Assembly (NCBI GenBank): GCA_965224785.1
Contig: OZ245062.1
Span: forward strand, 3,534,001-3,598,000
DNA from: JALSNL01 sp036479585
GTDB lineage: Bacteria; Bacteroidota; Ignavibacteria; Ignavibacteriales; Melioribacteraceae
DNA: 64,000 nucleotides
Direction: 5' to 3'
Under the pieces are notes generated by a model, which ran no database searches, was not told where the DNA came from, and saw only the letters and a list, made by a program, of their open reading frames with translations. A program made the position numbers and the translations under genes. This document shows, piece after piece, positions 26,047-35,901 of the stretch; position 1 is the first letter of the stretch, and each line of letters begins with the position of its first letter.

Positions 26047-27234
26047 CTAATTGGAAAGATCTTCTATAATACTGAGATATTTTTTTGCCATCATTTTACT
26101 ATCAATTCGGGAATGAACTTCAAAAGCTTTTTGAACATTTGTTATGCGTAGTTCAGGATTAAGACACATTTTTTTTATTCCTTCTGCAAATTCTGCAGGA
26201 CTGCTTGGTGCTGCATATTGAACACAACCATCATCAAATACTAATTCTGCAGGTCTAAGTCGTGAGGCAACCACTGGAATTCCGGAAGCGATATACTCAA
26301 ACATTTTTGTAGATAAAGCTAATTCCATAAAACCATCACTTCTGTATGGCACAATTCCAATATCAGAATTTAAAATATGGCTGTAAAGATTTGTAAGTGT
26401 TTCTCTTCCATTTAGAATAACATTTTTATCTAAATTCAACTTTTTAATTAATTCTTTTAATTTTGTTTTATATTCTTCATCGTAGAAACCATAAATGCTA
26501 ATTGTACTATTCGGAATGGTCTCGTTTAATATTGACATTGCGTTTATGGCAACGTCAATACCAAATCTTTCTGCAATTGTTCCGTGGTATATAATCCTTA
26601 CACCAGATGTAATTTTTTCAAATTTTCTACTAGTATCATATTGAAAAATATTTGTATCAGCAGAATTATATAGAACAGAAATTTTTTCTTTTGGCACTTT
26701 ACGTTCAATCAATTTTTCTTCAAATCCTAAACTAGCAGTAATTATTTTATCTGAAAAATCGCAAGAATATTTTGCTGAAAGTTTAACGATTTTTTTAAGT
26801 ATTGGACGGTTACCATTTAATTTTGAGTCAAATAATTCGACAGAAGTATCTCTAATATCTAAAAGTATTTTTGTTCCACTAAGCTTTTGTAAAATAGGAA
26901 TAAAAACTAATAATTCTGGTAAAGTATGAACAACAATAACATCATACGAAGATTTAAATGCTAATTTTTGCAACTTCAAAAATGCAAAAAAAGAAAACTT
27001 TAATGTACTTAGTAAGTATGTAACTAATGTGTCTTTACGAGATGGTTTAACAATTCCATATACTGTAGATGCACCATTAGATTTTACTTTCGATTCATCT
27101 GAATTATAATAACAGAGAACATCAACTGTTTTCCCATGTGCAACTAAAGTGTTTACTTGTTGCTGCAATCGAGTATCATTTTCAAATAAAAACTTAGAAA
27201 TAATACAAATTCTATTTTTTTTAATATTGTTCAT
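26047..27234 (-). CDS. GT4-family glycosyltransferase
   Basis: A 395-residue GT-B protein. The N-terminal domain starts 'RICIISKFLFENDTRLQQQV', a variant shared with the adjacent frameshifted gene ('DLRVQKEINTL'). The C-terminal domain has 'RIIYHGTIAERFGIDVAINA' and 'TKMFEYIASGIPVVASRL', the donor-binding E-x7-E-like region. It probably adds a sugar to the lipid-linked repeat unit. It is encoded 28 bases before the PHP-like gene and 28 bases after the frameshifted GT4. The similar N-termini suggest these two neighbours arose from one duplicated gene. Confidence 0.9.
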   Translation of the reverse strand: MNNIKKNRICIISKFLFENDTRLQQQVNTLVAHGKTVDVLCYYNSDESKVKSNGASTVYGIVKPSRKDTLVTYLLSTLKFSFFAFLKLQKLAFKSSYDVIVVHTLPELLVFIPILQKLSGTKILLDIRDTSVELFDSKLNGNRPILKKIVKLSAKYSCDFSDKIITASLGFEEKLIERKVPKEKISVLYNSADTNIFQYDTSRKFEKITSGVRIIYHGTIAERFGIDVAINAMSILNETIPNSTISIYGFYDEEYKTKLKELIKKLNLDKNVILNGRETLTNLYSHILNSDIGIVPYRSDGFMELALSTKMFEYIASGIPVVASRLRPAELVFDDGCVQYAAPSSPAEFAEGIKKMCLNPELRITNVQKAFEVHSRIDSKMMAKKYLSIIEDLSN

Positions 27235-27262
27235 ATATATAATAAATAATAGTCAAGTATAG

Positions 27263-28380
27263 TTAGGATATACTTGAAAAAATGTCTGTGTATGTTTGCT
27301 CACAGGCAGACCATTTATACTTATCTTTTATTTTTTTAACGCTTGATTGTTTTTCTGTGTATTCATCTGAAGATAAATCAAAATCAATTTCATTTGTAAT
27401 ATTTTGTGAGTCCTTAATAAAATATCCAATATTATTATTACGTATTAAAACCTCTGATTCCCCAGGTACGTTTGTGATAATAGGAATTCCATGTGAAATT
27501 GCTAAATACAAAGTATTAGGAGCTGTATATTGAAAATACTTACGTTCACTATTCATATAGTAAATAATATAATCTACTTTATTTAAAAACTTTCTAATAT
27601 TTTTTTGCCACCCAAGATAATGTAATCTTTCATATTTTTTTTCATATTCCACAATAGCATCTTCATCTTTTCCTACACCAGCTACAAAGAAATGAATGTT
27701 GGGGACTTTCATTAAAGTATCAATAAATTCGTTGATTGGTCTTTCGTTAAAATTAATTACACCAAAATAACTTACCACTATTTCATCATCGGGTATTTTA
27801 TACATTTTCTTTAGGTCAACAAATTCTCCATCATAGGGATCGTACCAGTTTCCAATTACACTTATTTTATTTTTAATAAATTCATTGTAAAAATCTTTTC
27901 TATTTTGATTTACCACAACAAAAGCATTTGCAAATTTTGAGAAAAACTTTTCGACAAAAAATATAACTTTTCGTATTGTCGAATTATATTTCTCCCATTC
28001 CATTAAATGATAAATTTCATGAGCATCATAAATTAATGGCAACCGAAAAAGTAACTTTAGTAAGACCCCCAAAGGCAGCAGTAAAAAATCATGAACATAA
28101 ATATAATTATAATTTATTCTATTTTTTTTTATTTCTAAATACACTAGCTTATAAAATTTAACCAAGTCAAAAACTTTTTTACTCCTTGTTGTTTTTCAAC
28201 AACTAATTCAAGTCTAAAAATATTAAAGTTATCTTTACTTTCAGTTTTTGGTAAGCCACCTTCTTGATCCCAGCAGTAAAGGTCAACAGAATAGCCTAAC
28301 TTTATAAGGGTATTAATTTCTTTTTGTACTCTTAAGTCAGGCTTAAATCCATTATCCAATACCATTAATATTTTTTTCAT
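27263..28380 (-). pseudogene. GT4-like glycosyltransferase split by a -1 frameshift
   Basis: The N-terminal 69 residues (28380 to about 28174, 'MKKILMVLDNGFKPDLRVQK') are in one frame, which stops at 28144. The rest (from about 28173 to 27263, with 'LIYDAHEIYHLMEWEKYN' and 'NTLYLAISHGIPIITNVPGE') is in the -1 frame. Joined, they give a GT4 protein of about 371 residues, the normal size. The switch coincides with AAAAAAG at 28174-28180, phased as A AAA AAG. It may be a real pseudogene, a lost A in a homopolymer (assembly error), or a slippage-dependent gene. All residues outside the junction look intact. Confidence 0.85.
28174..28203 (-). promoter_or_regulatory. Candidate frameshift site: A AAA AAG heptamer with upstream SD-like and hairpin
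   Basis: Minus strand, 5' to 3': a 6-bp hairpin at 28203-28188 (GTTGTT / AACAAC around GAAA), the SD-like AAGGAG at 28187-28182, one T, then AAAAAAG at 28180-28174. In the zero frame the heptamer reads (GT)A AAA AAG, the classical -1 slippery phase. Reading on in -1 continues straight into the glycosyltransferase body. The SD-like element is closer to the heptamer than in E. coli dnaX. Confidence 0.4.
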
Positions 28381-28390
28381 AAAAGCCTGA

Positions 28391-29602
28391 TTAGTTTAAA
28401 CTATTATAAAGTTTGTGATAATTACCAATTACTTTTTCCGGTAAAAAATGTGAGATACTATCTCTAATTTTTTGTCTATCCCAATTTTGATTTAATACTA
28501 ATTTAATTTTTGCTGACAAATCTGAAACAGAATTAACCTCAACCAAGTAACCATTAATTCCATCCTTAACTATTGTCGGAATTCCACCAACCTTTGTTGC
28601 AACTACCGGAGTTCCACAAAAGAATGATTCAACAATTACATTTGGCAAGCCTTCCCTACTACTTTGAAGACTAAAAACATCTGCAGCATTATAATATTCT
28701 ACTAAAGCATCAGGCAAAAGAGGTCCTAAAAATGTAATAGCTTTTGTTGCATTTTTATTTTCAGCTAGTTTTTTTAATTCAGTTTCTTCAGTTCCAGTTC
28801 CTGCAATATAAAGGTGAACATTTTCCATAGAATTATTTAATTCAGCAAATGCTTCAATAAGGATATTCACATTTTTTAGTTTCATCAATCCACCAACAAA
28901 TAAAACCATTTTTTGATCTATTGGGATGTTGAGTTTATTTCGTATTTCATTTTTTTCTAAGATAATAAATTTATCAGCTTGATAGATATTATCGAGTAAC
29001 TCTACATTTGTTTTCTCAGAAATAATTTTTTTTTGCTTTGCAGTATCAATTAAGGCTTGAGAAACAGCTGTTAGTTTTGTTGCATACTTAAGAATTATTT
29101 TTGAAGCTTTCCAAGATTTAGATCCTACTTCTAATGCATTAACATCACAACCAAGCATAGAAACAATAAACGGAACTTTATATTTTTTTGAAATTAAATA
29201 TGCCATTGTTCCTGAAGGTATTATCCAATTGGAATGAATAACGCTATCTTTAGTAATTATTTTTTTTAGATGTTTTTTCGCTTGAATGTAAGCAAACCAA
29301 CCTTCAATATGGTGAAATTTGCCTCTTGGAAGTCTATAATATCTTAAATAAATTATCTTCCCTTCACCAAATTCTTCTGACAAGTTAGAGGTTTTCGGAT
29401 AGTTTTTTTCCCACTCCCTATAAATTTCTTTTCTATCTTTCCAATACTTTAGCATTTCCACTATTGGTGGGGAGGCAGGGTAAAGACAAATTACATAAAG
29501 GTTATAATGCTTGGCAAGCTCTTTAACCGTTCTATAAATGTAAATACCTTTAGTATTAGTTTTACTACTTGGGAATTCAGGAGTGATCCAAATAAGGTTC
29601 AT
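28391..29602 (-). CDS. GT4-family glycosyltransferase
   Basis: A 403-residue GT-B enzyme with an N-terminal 'MNLIWITPEFPSSKTNTKG' block and a C-terminal 'MVLFVGGLMKLKNVNILIEA', then 'SREGLPNVIVESFFCGTPVV' and 'ATKVGGIPTIVKDGINGYLV', the strong GT4 donor-site motifs. It is highly similar over its whole length to the gene at 52198-53415, about 23 kb away, indicating duplication within the locus. It ends 10 bases before the frameshifted GT. It likely contributes one sugar to the repeat unit. The sugar is unknown. Confidence 0.93.
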   Translation of the reverse strand: MNLIWITPEFPSSKTNTKGIYIYRTVKELAKHYNLYVICLYPASPPIVEMLKYWKDRKEIYREWEKNYPKTSNLSEEFGEGKIIYLRYYRLPRGKFHHIEGWFAYIQAKKHLKKIITKDSVIHSNWIIPSGTMAYLISKKYKVPFIVSMLGCDVNALEVGSKSWKASKIILKYATKLTAVSQALIDTAKQKKIISEKTNVELLDNIYQADKFIILEKNEIRNKLNIPIDQKMVLFVGGLMKLKNVNILIEAFAELNNSMENVHLYIAGTGTEETELKKLAENKNATKAITFLGPLLPDALVEYYNAADVFSLQSSREGLPNVIVESFFCGTPVVATKVGGIPTIVKDGINGYLVEVNSVSDLSAKIKLVLNQNWDRQKIRDSISHFLPEKVIGNYHKLYNSLN

Positions 29603-29642
29603 AATTAAAATATCATTATTAGATTAGAATAAAATTAAAAGA

Positions 29643-31091
29643 CTACTTTAATTCTATTTCATTCATTGTTAGGTGGTCATTTGTTTCATTACGAAATTCA
29701 TCCTCAAGTTCTTCATCCTCCTCATCAAAAAAGTACGGATATGCAACATCAGAAATCATACCACCAATAAGTAGAAACGCAAAAGTACTAGTTAATTGAC
29801 TATTTTGTGCAAAAGCTAATATTGCATATCCTAAAAAGAGAAATCCAATGGGGACATCATCACCGTCTCTTTGGTATTTGATTGATTTAACAATTAGTCC
29901 GAAGGCTAAAATTAAATAAAGTATTAGCCCTAGCAATCCATTCTCTATCAAAATCATTACATAACCATTATGAGGTGACAAAATGAATGAATAAACACCT
30001 CCTTCACCAAATTGTCTTTGACCAATATATTTATACCCCCCCTTACCATAGCCAAGTACTATTCCATCAATATCTTTAGAAAAGAATTTAGTTATATCAT
30101 GAGAAGCTTTTTCAAAACGAAACCTTATACTTCCTTCTCTATTTTGACCACTATATTCATCAAATTGTTTGTTTCCACCACCAAGTAATTCAAAAGGTTC
30201 TTCATATAGTCTATAATATATCATATTCACTAGTTTAGTTTTATATTTATCTTTTTCAAAGAACATGTTATAAACAAAATAAAAGGTTGAGTATAAAAAT
30301 ATCATCATAAAAACTGAAAGTATAATTTTTTTTATATTTAACTTTCTTGAAAATCCATAAAAATTAATTATGAAAACTACAATTATTAATGCTGATATTG
30401 TACTTCTAGAAGTTGATAAGAAGACACCACCAATTAGTACAAACATTAAAGGATATGTTAAGTAGCGTTTCCAAATTTCTTTTTTATGCGCTATGTAAGA
30501 AACAAGAAAAGCTATACCAGAAAGTGTGCCAGGGAAATTATGATTAACAGCTATCTTTTTATCTAAAGTTCTTGTTGAAACGAAATCTAAAGGACGAAGT
30601 ATATCTAAGCTATTTGTTACTCCTCCGAAGTTCCAATAATGAAATACTAAATCAAAAACACTTAAAAGTCCCGTAAAAATAATTGCATAAAAAAATGCTT
30701 TTTTGTTAAGCTCATTTGTTATTATGTAAAAGCCTAATATTACTGTAAGTAAACTCAATAGTAGTAGTTTTAGAACTTGTTTAAGTTGTGGTTCATATAC
30801 ATAGGTCATAGTTGCCATCAAAAAGATAAATACTGTTATCATAAAAAAATATGGGTTTTTCAAAATAGTATTCAATAGTATTGAAAAATTCTCCTTATCC
30901 AAAAGAGCAATTCTAGCAAATAATAATATTAAAAGTAGTGCTCTTGCATCTAACGGTCCAGGAACTCCTATGTTGAACACATAAACCATCATAAAAACTA
31001 ATAGTCCAATAAGGTAATGAGGTTTCTCAAAATAAAGAAATGTACCAACTGCAAATCCAATTCCTGCTAATACGTAAATACTTGTTTCCAT
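29643..31091 (-). CDS. O-antigen polymerase/ligase family protein (Wzy/WaaL-like)
   Basis: A 482-residue membrane protein with about ten to twelve helices. The hallmark of the Wzy_C/O-antigen ligase domain is 'SPHNGYVMILIENGLLGLIL' (PHNGY at 373-377). 'STSRST' (226-231) on the preceding helix end is also typical, with a long periplasmic loop (about 278-372) between them. The C-terminus is acidic and soluble. It would polymerise repeat units or ligate the finished glycan to its acceptor; the two activities cannot be told apart from sequence. It overlaps no gene and follows the GT4 at 31094 by 2 bases, so they are coupled. Confidence 0.88.
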   Translation of the reverse strand: METSIYVLAGIGFAVGTFLYFEKPHYLIGLLVFMMVYVFNIGVPGPLDARALLLILLFARIALLDKENFSILLNTILKNPYFFMITVFIFLMATMTYVYEPQLKQVLKLLLLSLLTVILGFYIITNELNKKAFFYAIIFTGLLSVFDLVFHYWNFGGVTNSLDILRPLDFVSTRTLDKKIAVNHNFPGTLSGIAFLVSYIAHKKEIWKRYLTYPLMFVLIGGVFLSTSRSTISALIIVVFIINFYGFSRKLNIKKIILSVFMMIFLYSTFYFVYNMFFEKDKYKTKLVNMIYYRLYEEPFELLGGGNKQFDEYSGQNREGSIRFRFEKASHDITKFFSKDIDGIVLGYGKGGYKYIGQRQFGEGGVYSFILSPHNGYVMILIENGLLGLILYLILAFGLIVKSIKYQRDGDDVPIGFLFLGYAILAFAQNSQLTSTFAFLLIGGMISDVAYPYFFDEEDEELEDEFRNETNDHLTMNEIELK

Positions 31092-31093
31092 GT

Positions 31094-32233
31094 TTAAACT
31101 TTGTTTATTATTGGTAAAATATCTTCTACAAATTGTTCAGCTAATTTCAAAGGATTATGATTTTTTTTGACATAAGAAATACTTCTCTGGGAATAAACAC
31201 TAAACTCATTTTCAGAAAGGTTTAACAATTCAGTTAACTTTAGATCTAAATCTGAATAATCCTTAGCAACAATTCCTATTTGGTTATCTGAAACAAGATT
31301 ATCGGGATTCACGTTTTGTGTTGTTACTACTGGGGTCCCAACAGACCAAGCTTCTAAGAATGTATTTGAAAACCCCTCTAGCCTTGAAGTGTTAAGTAAA
31401 CAAATTGCACTAATTAAAAAACTAGGTATATTTTCATTTTTCAAATACCCAACAAACTCAACATTTTTTAAATTATTCAATTTGTTCATTGCAGATACTA
31501 CTTCGGGGTCTGGTTCTTCAAATCCTTTACCAGCAATTTTGAATTTATAATTTGATAGCTTCGTAGCAATGTTTGCAAGTTCCGGAATATTTTTTTCAAA
31601 ACTAAAATTACCAACCCACGCTATATAATTTCTATCATCCCTTTTTTTTATTTCTATCTCATTAAAGTGAAAAGGATTATAATGAACGTACGATTTTATT
31701 TTAGGATAATATTCCTTCACTTTCTGTAACTGATATTCGTTTTGACATGAAATAATACTTGCTTGTTGAATTGATTTTTTTATAAAATAACTCATATAAC
31801 TTGGAAAATGTTTTACAAACCTACCATCAACATCCATATCACTAACAACTCTAAAAACATAAGGTACTTTTGTAAACTTTGAACACAATCCGGCTATTGC
31901 TCCAAACTTATTTGAACCAGCTTGAATTAATACATCCGGTTTATACTTCCTAATTGCCTTAATTAAATTTGGTAGTTGGTATGTTAAAAATCTAACCTTT
32001 GGTAATCCTTTTTCTAAATTATAACTTTCAACCAAATCAAATTCAACATCTCTTTCAATATATCTTTTTGTACCTTTCCAAGTGAGCAGACCAACGTCAT
32101 TTCCAATAGCACTAAATCCTTTAAGCCATGCATACCACTCCACAGCAGTACCGCCAATAGTATATTTTCTATTTTTAAGTAGGTATGCCATATCAAAATC
32201 TAAATATAAAATTTTTATTTTTTTGTTATTCAT
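31094..32233 (-). CDS. GT4-family glycosyltransferase
   Basis: A 379-residue GT-B protein. The C-terminal half carries 'RNYIAWVGNFSFEKNIPELA', 'PSFLISAICLLNTSRLEGFS' and 'NTFLEAWSVGTPVVTTQNVN', the GT4 donor-site pattern. The N-terminal domain opens 'KIKILYLDFDMAYLLKNRKY' and has a less common form. It is probably one of the repeat-unit glycosyltransferases. It lies directly after the asparagine-synthase-like gene (33 bases) and is linked to the polymerase gene. Donor and linkage unknown. Confidence 0.9.
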   Translation of the reverse strand: MNNKKIKILYLDFDMAYLLKNRKYTIGGTAVEWYAWLKGFSAIGNDVGLLTWKGTKRYIERDVEFDLVESYNLEKGLPKVRFLTYQLPNLIKAIRKYKPDVLIQAGSNKFGAIAGLCSKFTKVPYVFRVVSDMDVDGRFVKHFPSYMSYFIKKSIQQASIISCQNEYQLQKVKEYYPKIKSYVHYNPFHFNEIEIKKRDDRNYIAWVGNFSFEKNIPELANIATKLSNYKFKIAGKGFEEPDPEVVSAMNKLNNLKNVEFVGYLKNENIPSFLISAICLLNTSRLEGFSNTFLEAWSVGTPVVTTQNVNPDNLVSDNQIGIVAKDYSDLDLKLTELLNLSENEFSVYSQRSISYVKKNHNPLKLAEQFVEDILPIINKV

Positions 32234-32266
32234 TAAACAACAATTAGTTTTGTAAAGTGAAAATAT

Positions 32267-34075
32267 TTATCTAGCTTGAAGCCAGTTCATTAGAATTAGT
32301 ACTCTATGAATTTCTGTATTATGATCCCACTTATTATTCATATGATTATCAACGTATTGTAAAAATATTTTTGAATTTAAATTTGGGATTGATTTTAATG
32401 ATTGTTCATTGAGAATGTCTAAAACATATTCCTTTAATTCGTTTTTGTACCATAGATTTGTTGGTACATTAAAGCCTACTTTTGGTCTATCAAAAATTTC
32501 CTTTGGTACATATTTGTATAAAACTTCTTTAAGTATTTTTTTCTGATTATCGCCTTCAATTTTGTAATTACTTGGAATGGCTCTTGCAAAATCTACAACT
32601 TTATAATCCATCAATGGTGCTCTAGTTTCAAGCGAGTAAGCCATTGTGGCTTTATCAACTTTTGTATTTATATCTCCGTTTAAAAAAGTTTTAATATCAA
32701 AATCACTAAACCTTTCTATTAAAGGTTTGCTTTCATTGTAGAGTAATTCCTTAAATTGGTAATTAGGAGCTACATTGTTTAACCAAGATTTATCTGTACC
32801 AGTAAAATAACTATAATAAAGTGAACTAATGTCATTTAACCTAAGTCCATTTGCTATTAGTTTGTGTTTGTATTTAGGAGAAAAATCTAAAAGTCCGCTT
32901 AGAGTATTTCTAAGAAATTTTGGAATTTTAAAAAGTGATTCTCTTGCAACTGAATTTTTGAATCTCAAATATCCTAAGAAACTTTCATCACCACCATCGC
33001 CAGAAAGTGCAACGGTAACATGCTTTCTTGTGTGCTTAGATAAAATTAACATCGGAATTGCAGAAGTATCTGCAAAGGGCTCGTCATAGTAATCCGAGAA
33101 ATTTTTTATTATATCAAGACCATCATTAAAATCACATAGAATTTCAGTATGATCTGAATTTATATGTTTTGCAACTTGAGCTGCATATATACTTTCATCA
33201 AATTCTCCTTCGCTAAATTTGATAGAAAAGGTTTTAACTTTTGCAGAAGATTGCTTTTGTGCTAATGCAGCAATTAGTGAAGAGTCAATTCCGCCAGAAA
33301 GAAATATACCTAATGGTACATCAGAAATCATTCTTAGATTAATGGCATTTTCTAATAAACTTTCCAATTCATCTACAGCTTCATTATAACTTCCTAAAAA
33401 TTTATTTTTCCACTCGTAGTCAATATCCCAATATTTTTCATCATTAAAATTTTTGCTACTTAAATTATAGTGAAATTTATGACCAGCTTTTAATTTACAA
33501 ACATCTTTGTAAATAGAAGCGGGTTCAGGAACATATCCCCAAAGTAAATAATCCGTAATAGCTTTCTCATCTATTTGAAATTCATTTTCAACAGCTAATG
33601 TATTTAATTGAGATGCAAATTCAAATTGATTGTTTTTTAATGTATAGAAAAAAGGTTTTTTACCTAAACGATCTCTTGCACCAAAAAGTATATTTTTTTT
33701 TGAGTCATAAATTACAAAAGCAAACATTCCATTAAATTGCTCAACACATTTATCTCCATACTCTAAATATGAAGCACAGATAACCTCTGTATCTGAACTT
33801 GTCCTAAACATGTAACCTTTCTTAATTAAATCATCTTTCAATTCTAAAAAATTATAAATTTCTCCGTTAAAAGATATTGATAAATGATGATATTGAAATG
33901 GCTGGTTAGCTCTTGGATCAAGATCAATAATTGAAAGTCTCGTATGACCTAGAGTAATTTTCTTATCAAGAATTTTGAAGTCTTGAAAATCAGGGCCACG
34001 TGATTTCATTAAAGATATTTTTTTTTCAATAACCGGAGCAGTATATTGTTTGGTTGCTCCATAGATTCCACACAT
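32267..34075 (-). CDS. asnB: Asparagine synthase (glutamine-hydrolysing) family protein
   Basis: A 602-residue AsnB-type amidotransferase. The N-terminal Ntn glutaminase domain has catalytic Cys2 (MCGIYG), RGPD (26-29) and FNGEIYN (69-75). The C-terminal synthetase domain has the pyrophosphate-binding SGGIDSS (260-266). Canonical AsnB makes asparagine from aspartate, glutamine and ATP. Inside a polysaccharide locus, AsnB homologues more often amidate a uronic acid or other carboxyl group on the glycan. That fits the UDP-GalA and UDP-xylose pathways encoded nearby, but is inference. A housekeeping asparagine synthase is the alternative. Confidence 0.9.
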   Translation of the reverse strand: MCGIYGATKQYTAPVIEKKISLMKSRGPDFQDFKILDKKITLGHTRLSIIDLDPRANQPFQYHHLSISFNGEIYNFLELKDDLIKKGYMFRTSSDTEVICASYLEYGDKCVEQFNGMFAFVIYDSKKNILFGARDRLGKKPFFYTLKNNQFEFASQLNTLAVENEFQIDEKAITDYLLWGYVPEPASIYKDVCKLKAGHKFHYNLSSKNFNDEKYWDIDYEWKNKFLGSYNEAVDELESLLENAINLRMISDVPLGIFLSGGIDSSLIAALAQKQSSAKVKTFSIKFSEGEFDESIYAAQVAKHINSDHTEILCDFNDGLDIIKNFSDYYDEPFADTSAIPMLILSKHTRKHVTVALSGDGGDESFLGYLRFKNSVARESLFKIPKFLRNTLSGLLDFSPKYKHKLIANGLRLNDISSLYYSYFTGTDKSWLNNVAPNYQFKELLYNESKPLIERFSDFDIKTFLNGDINTKVDKATMAYSLETRAPLMDYKVVDFARAIPSNYKIEGDNQKKILKEVLYKYVPKEIFDRPKVGFNVPTNLWYKNELKEYVLDILNEQSLKSIPNLNSKIFLQYVDNHMNNKWDHNTEIHRVLILMNWLQAR

Positions 34076-34116
34076 AAAAGATTTCCTATTCTAAAGCTTC
34101 GTATATATATTATTTT

Positions 34117-35721
34117 TTATAAAAACTTATTTCGCATTGTAAGTGCATCAATAACTGTTAAATCTTTTTCAAAATTAAACGTATGAGTACCAATAATTTT
34201 TTTATCCCAATTAGGTTCTATCGAATTAACTAAAACTTCCTCATACTCAGTTTCATTAAGTTTAATTATTTTGTTTAAATTGAAACCATATCCATAACGT
34301 ACTGAACAATTTTGCGATGGCCTGTATAAATTTCCATTATAGTTAAATATCTTTCCTGCTGGTCGTGCAATTTTAACATCCGATATTATTGGATTTTGGG
34401 GATGTGGAATCCAATTATCTGTAAACAAATTATCGGAAGAAAATAAAAATAATTCATCGTGAATAGTTGCTCCTTCATTCTCTTTTATATTTGTGAACAA
34501 CCACCATTTGTTATTGTAATAGGTTACATTTGTATCTACAGCTTCAACATTTTCAATTAAATTTTGTACAAATTTCCACTTTAATGGAAAATCAGTACTT
34601 TTATATAACCTAATATTATTTGCTCCCGAAGTTTCAGGAATCATATAAAAGATATTTTCATATTCAAAAATAAATGGAAATGATAAATGATACGGTTCTT
34701 CTAATACCATTTGCGGTTCTGAATAATTCCCATCTTCATCAATAGTAAATACTGAAATGTGAGCTTTTATTTTTGAGTAAATTAGTTCCTCTATAAAGAC
34801 AAAATACTTATTGTTTTTTATACAAATTTGTGGGTCTGCCCAAAAGCGATCGGATGGAGGTAAAATTTTTTTATATTGATTAATGTCTGAGGCAAATCTA
34901 CCATTACTGTTAAACGAATATAAAAGTAGCCATTGTTCATTTTTTATTATTGGAAGAAACTTAGAATAGTACAAAAACTTCAAAAAATGTTTGGGAAGAA
35001 TTGAAAGCATTCTAAGGTTTGAAGGGCTATTGAATGTTTCATTTGAATAAATAAATGGATCTATATTTTCTTCTTTAGTTTTTTCTAGAAATTGTTCTAT
35101 CCCTAATTCTGAAAGTACTTTTAGTTTTCGTGGAATAAAAGAAATAGATTTTAACAAATTAAAATTATTATTTCTTTCAGCTGAATTTGGATCTGTCATT
35201 GAGGAAGATGTGGAAAGTATTAGAGGCTCAGTATTGTCCCATAACATCATTTCTAATGTTAGACCAGTTTCTGGTATATTGTTAATTACTTCCCAAAACC
35301 CATTTGATAAACCTCGAATTTTTTTTTGATCAGAATGCTTTAAACTCCACACTCCACACTTAGCATATTTGGATATTTCTTTTTTAGGTTCCTGATTATC
35401 TAAATTTATAATAACATCTAAATCACTTTCAACTAATCTTTGTTTCTTATTTTGGGAAATAGCTTTGTTGAAAACTAATATTGAGTCAAGAATCTTAATA
35501 ACATTCTTTTTTTCAATTGCATTAGGAGTAAACTTAAAAACTTTTTGTTCTATTTTATTATAAAATTTATATAAACTATTTTCAATTTCTTTAGAATTTT
35601 CAAAAAATAGTATAATTGGAGAAATATTTTCAATATTAATGATTTTTTCAACCATTTGATATGACCAACTTTCAATCTCTTTTTCTTTTGCAAGAAATCC
35701 TATTCTTATTTTTTTTTTCAT
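34117..35721 (-). CDS. GINT1-like transferase with formyltransferase-like N-terminus
   Basis: A 534-residue protein of two parts. The N-terminal half (about 1-220) opens 'KKKIRIGFLAKEKEIESWSY' and resembles a formyltransferase-type Rossmann fold. The C-terminal half (about 265-534) resembles the propeller domain of glucosamine inositolphosphorylceramide transferase 1. It contains 'PPSDRFWADPQICIKNNKYF' and 'FIFEYENIFYMIPETSGANN', the hallmark of that family. Bacterial relatives occur in polysaccharide loci, and their activity is not known to me. It probably acts as a sugar or acyl transferase. It stands between the SGNH-like gene and asnB with 41-base spacing. Confidence 0.75.
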   Translation of the reverse strand: MKKKIRIGFLAKEKEIESWSYQMVEKIINIENISPIILFFENSKEIENSLYKFYNKIEQKVFKFTPNAIEKKNVIKILDSILVFNKAISQNKKQRLVESDLDVIINLDNQEPKKEISKYAKCGVWSLKHSDQKKIRGLSNGFWEVINNIPETGLTLEMMLWDNTEPLILSTSSSMTDPNSAERNNNFNLLKSISFIPRKLKVLSELGIEQFLEKTKEENIDPFIYSNETFNSPSNLRMLSILPKHFLKFLYYSKFLPIIKNEQWLLLYSFNSNGRFASDINQYKKILPPSDRFWADPQICIKNNKYFVFIEELIYSKIKAHISVFTIDEDGNYSEPQMVLEEPYHLSFPFIFEYENIFYMIPETSGANNIRLYKSTDFPLKWKFVQNLIENVEAVDTNVTYYNNKWWLFTNIKENEGATIHDELFLFSSDNLFTDNWIPHPQNPIISDVKIARPAGKIFNYNGNLYRPSQNCSVRYGYGFNLNKIIKLNETEYEEVLVNSIEPNWDKKIIGTHTFNFEKDLTVIDALTMRNKFL

Positions 35722-35777
35722 TTATAATATTTTATCTATGATAGAGTTAAAAAGAAAATTTGATTGAAGAGGAAATA

Positions 35778-35891
35778 ATGTCATTTAGAGTTAAGCTATT
35801 TAAGGATGACAATGCTCTAAAATTTATTCAATGGATAATAGGAGTTGAATCTACCGTTACTATAAGTATGGGAACTAACTTTGAACTGTAA
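35778..35891 (+). pseudogene. 5' remnant of the double-GNAT gene
   Basis: A 37-codon plus-strand frame with an SD-like GAGGAA 4 bases upstream of its ATG. Its first 17 residues (MSFRVKLFKDDNALKFI) match the start of the GNAT protein at 38692 (MPIQIKIFKDDDAIKMI), with 9 identities and mostly conservative changes. After that the similarity stops and a TAA follows. It is opposite in strand to the genes around it, like the intact copy. The remnant and the full copy bracket the MBOAT/SGNH pair. Confidence 0.75.
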
Positions 35892-35901
35892 TTTATAGAT
35901 A

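Noticed and set aside
32267..34075. AsnB as proof of an amino-acid pathway region
   Set aside because: The neighbours are all glycan genes, so a role in amidating a uronic acid is at least as likely; the symbol is given by family only.
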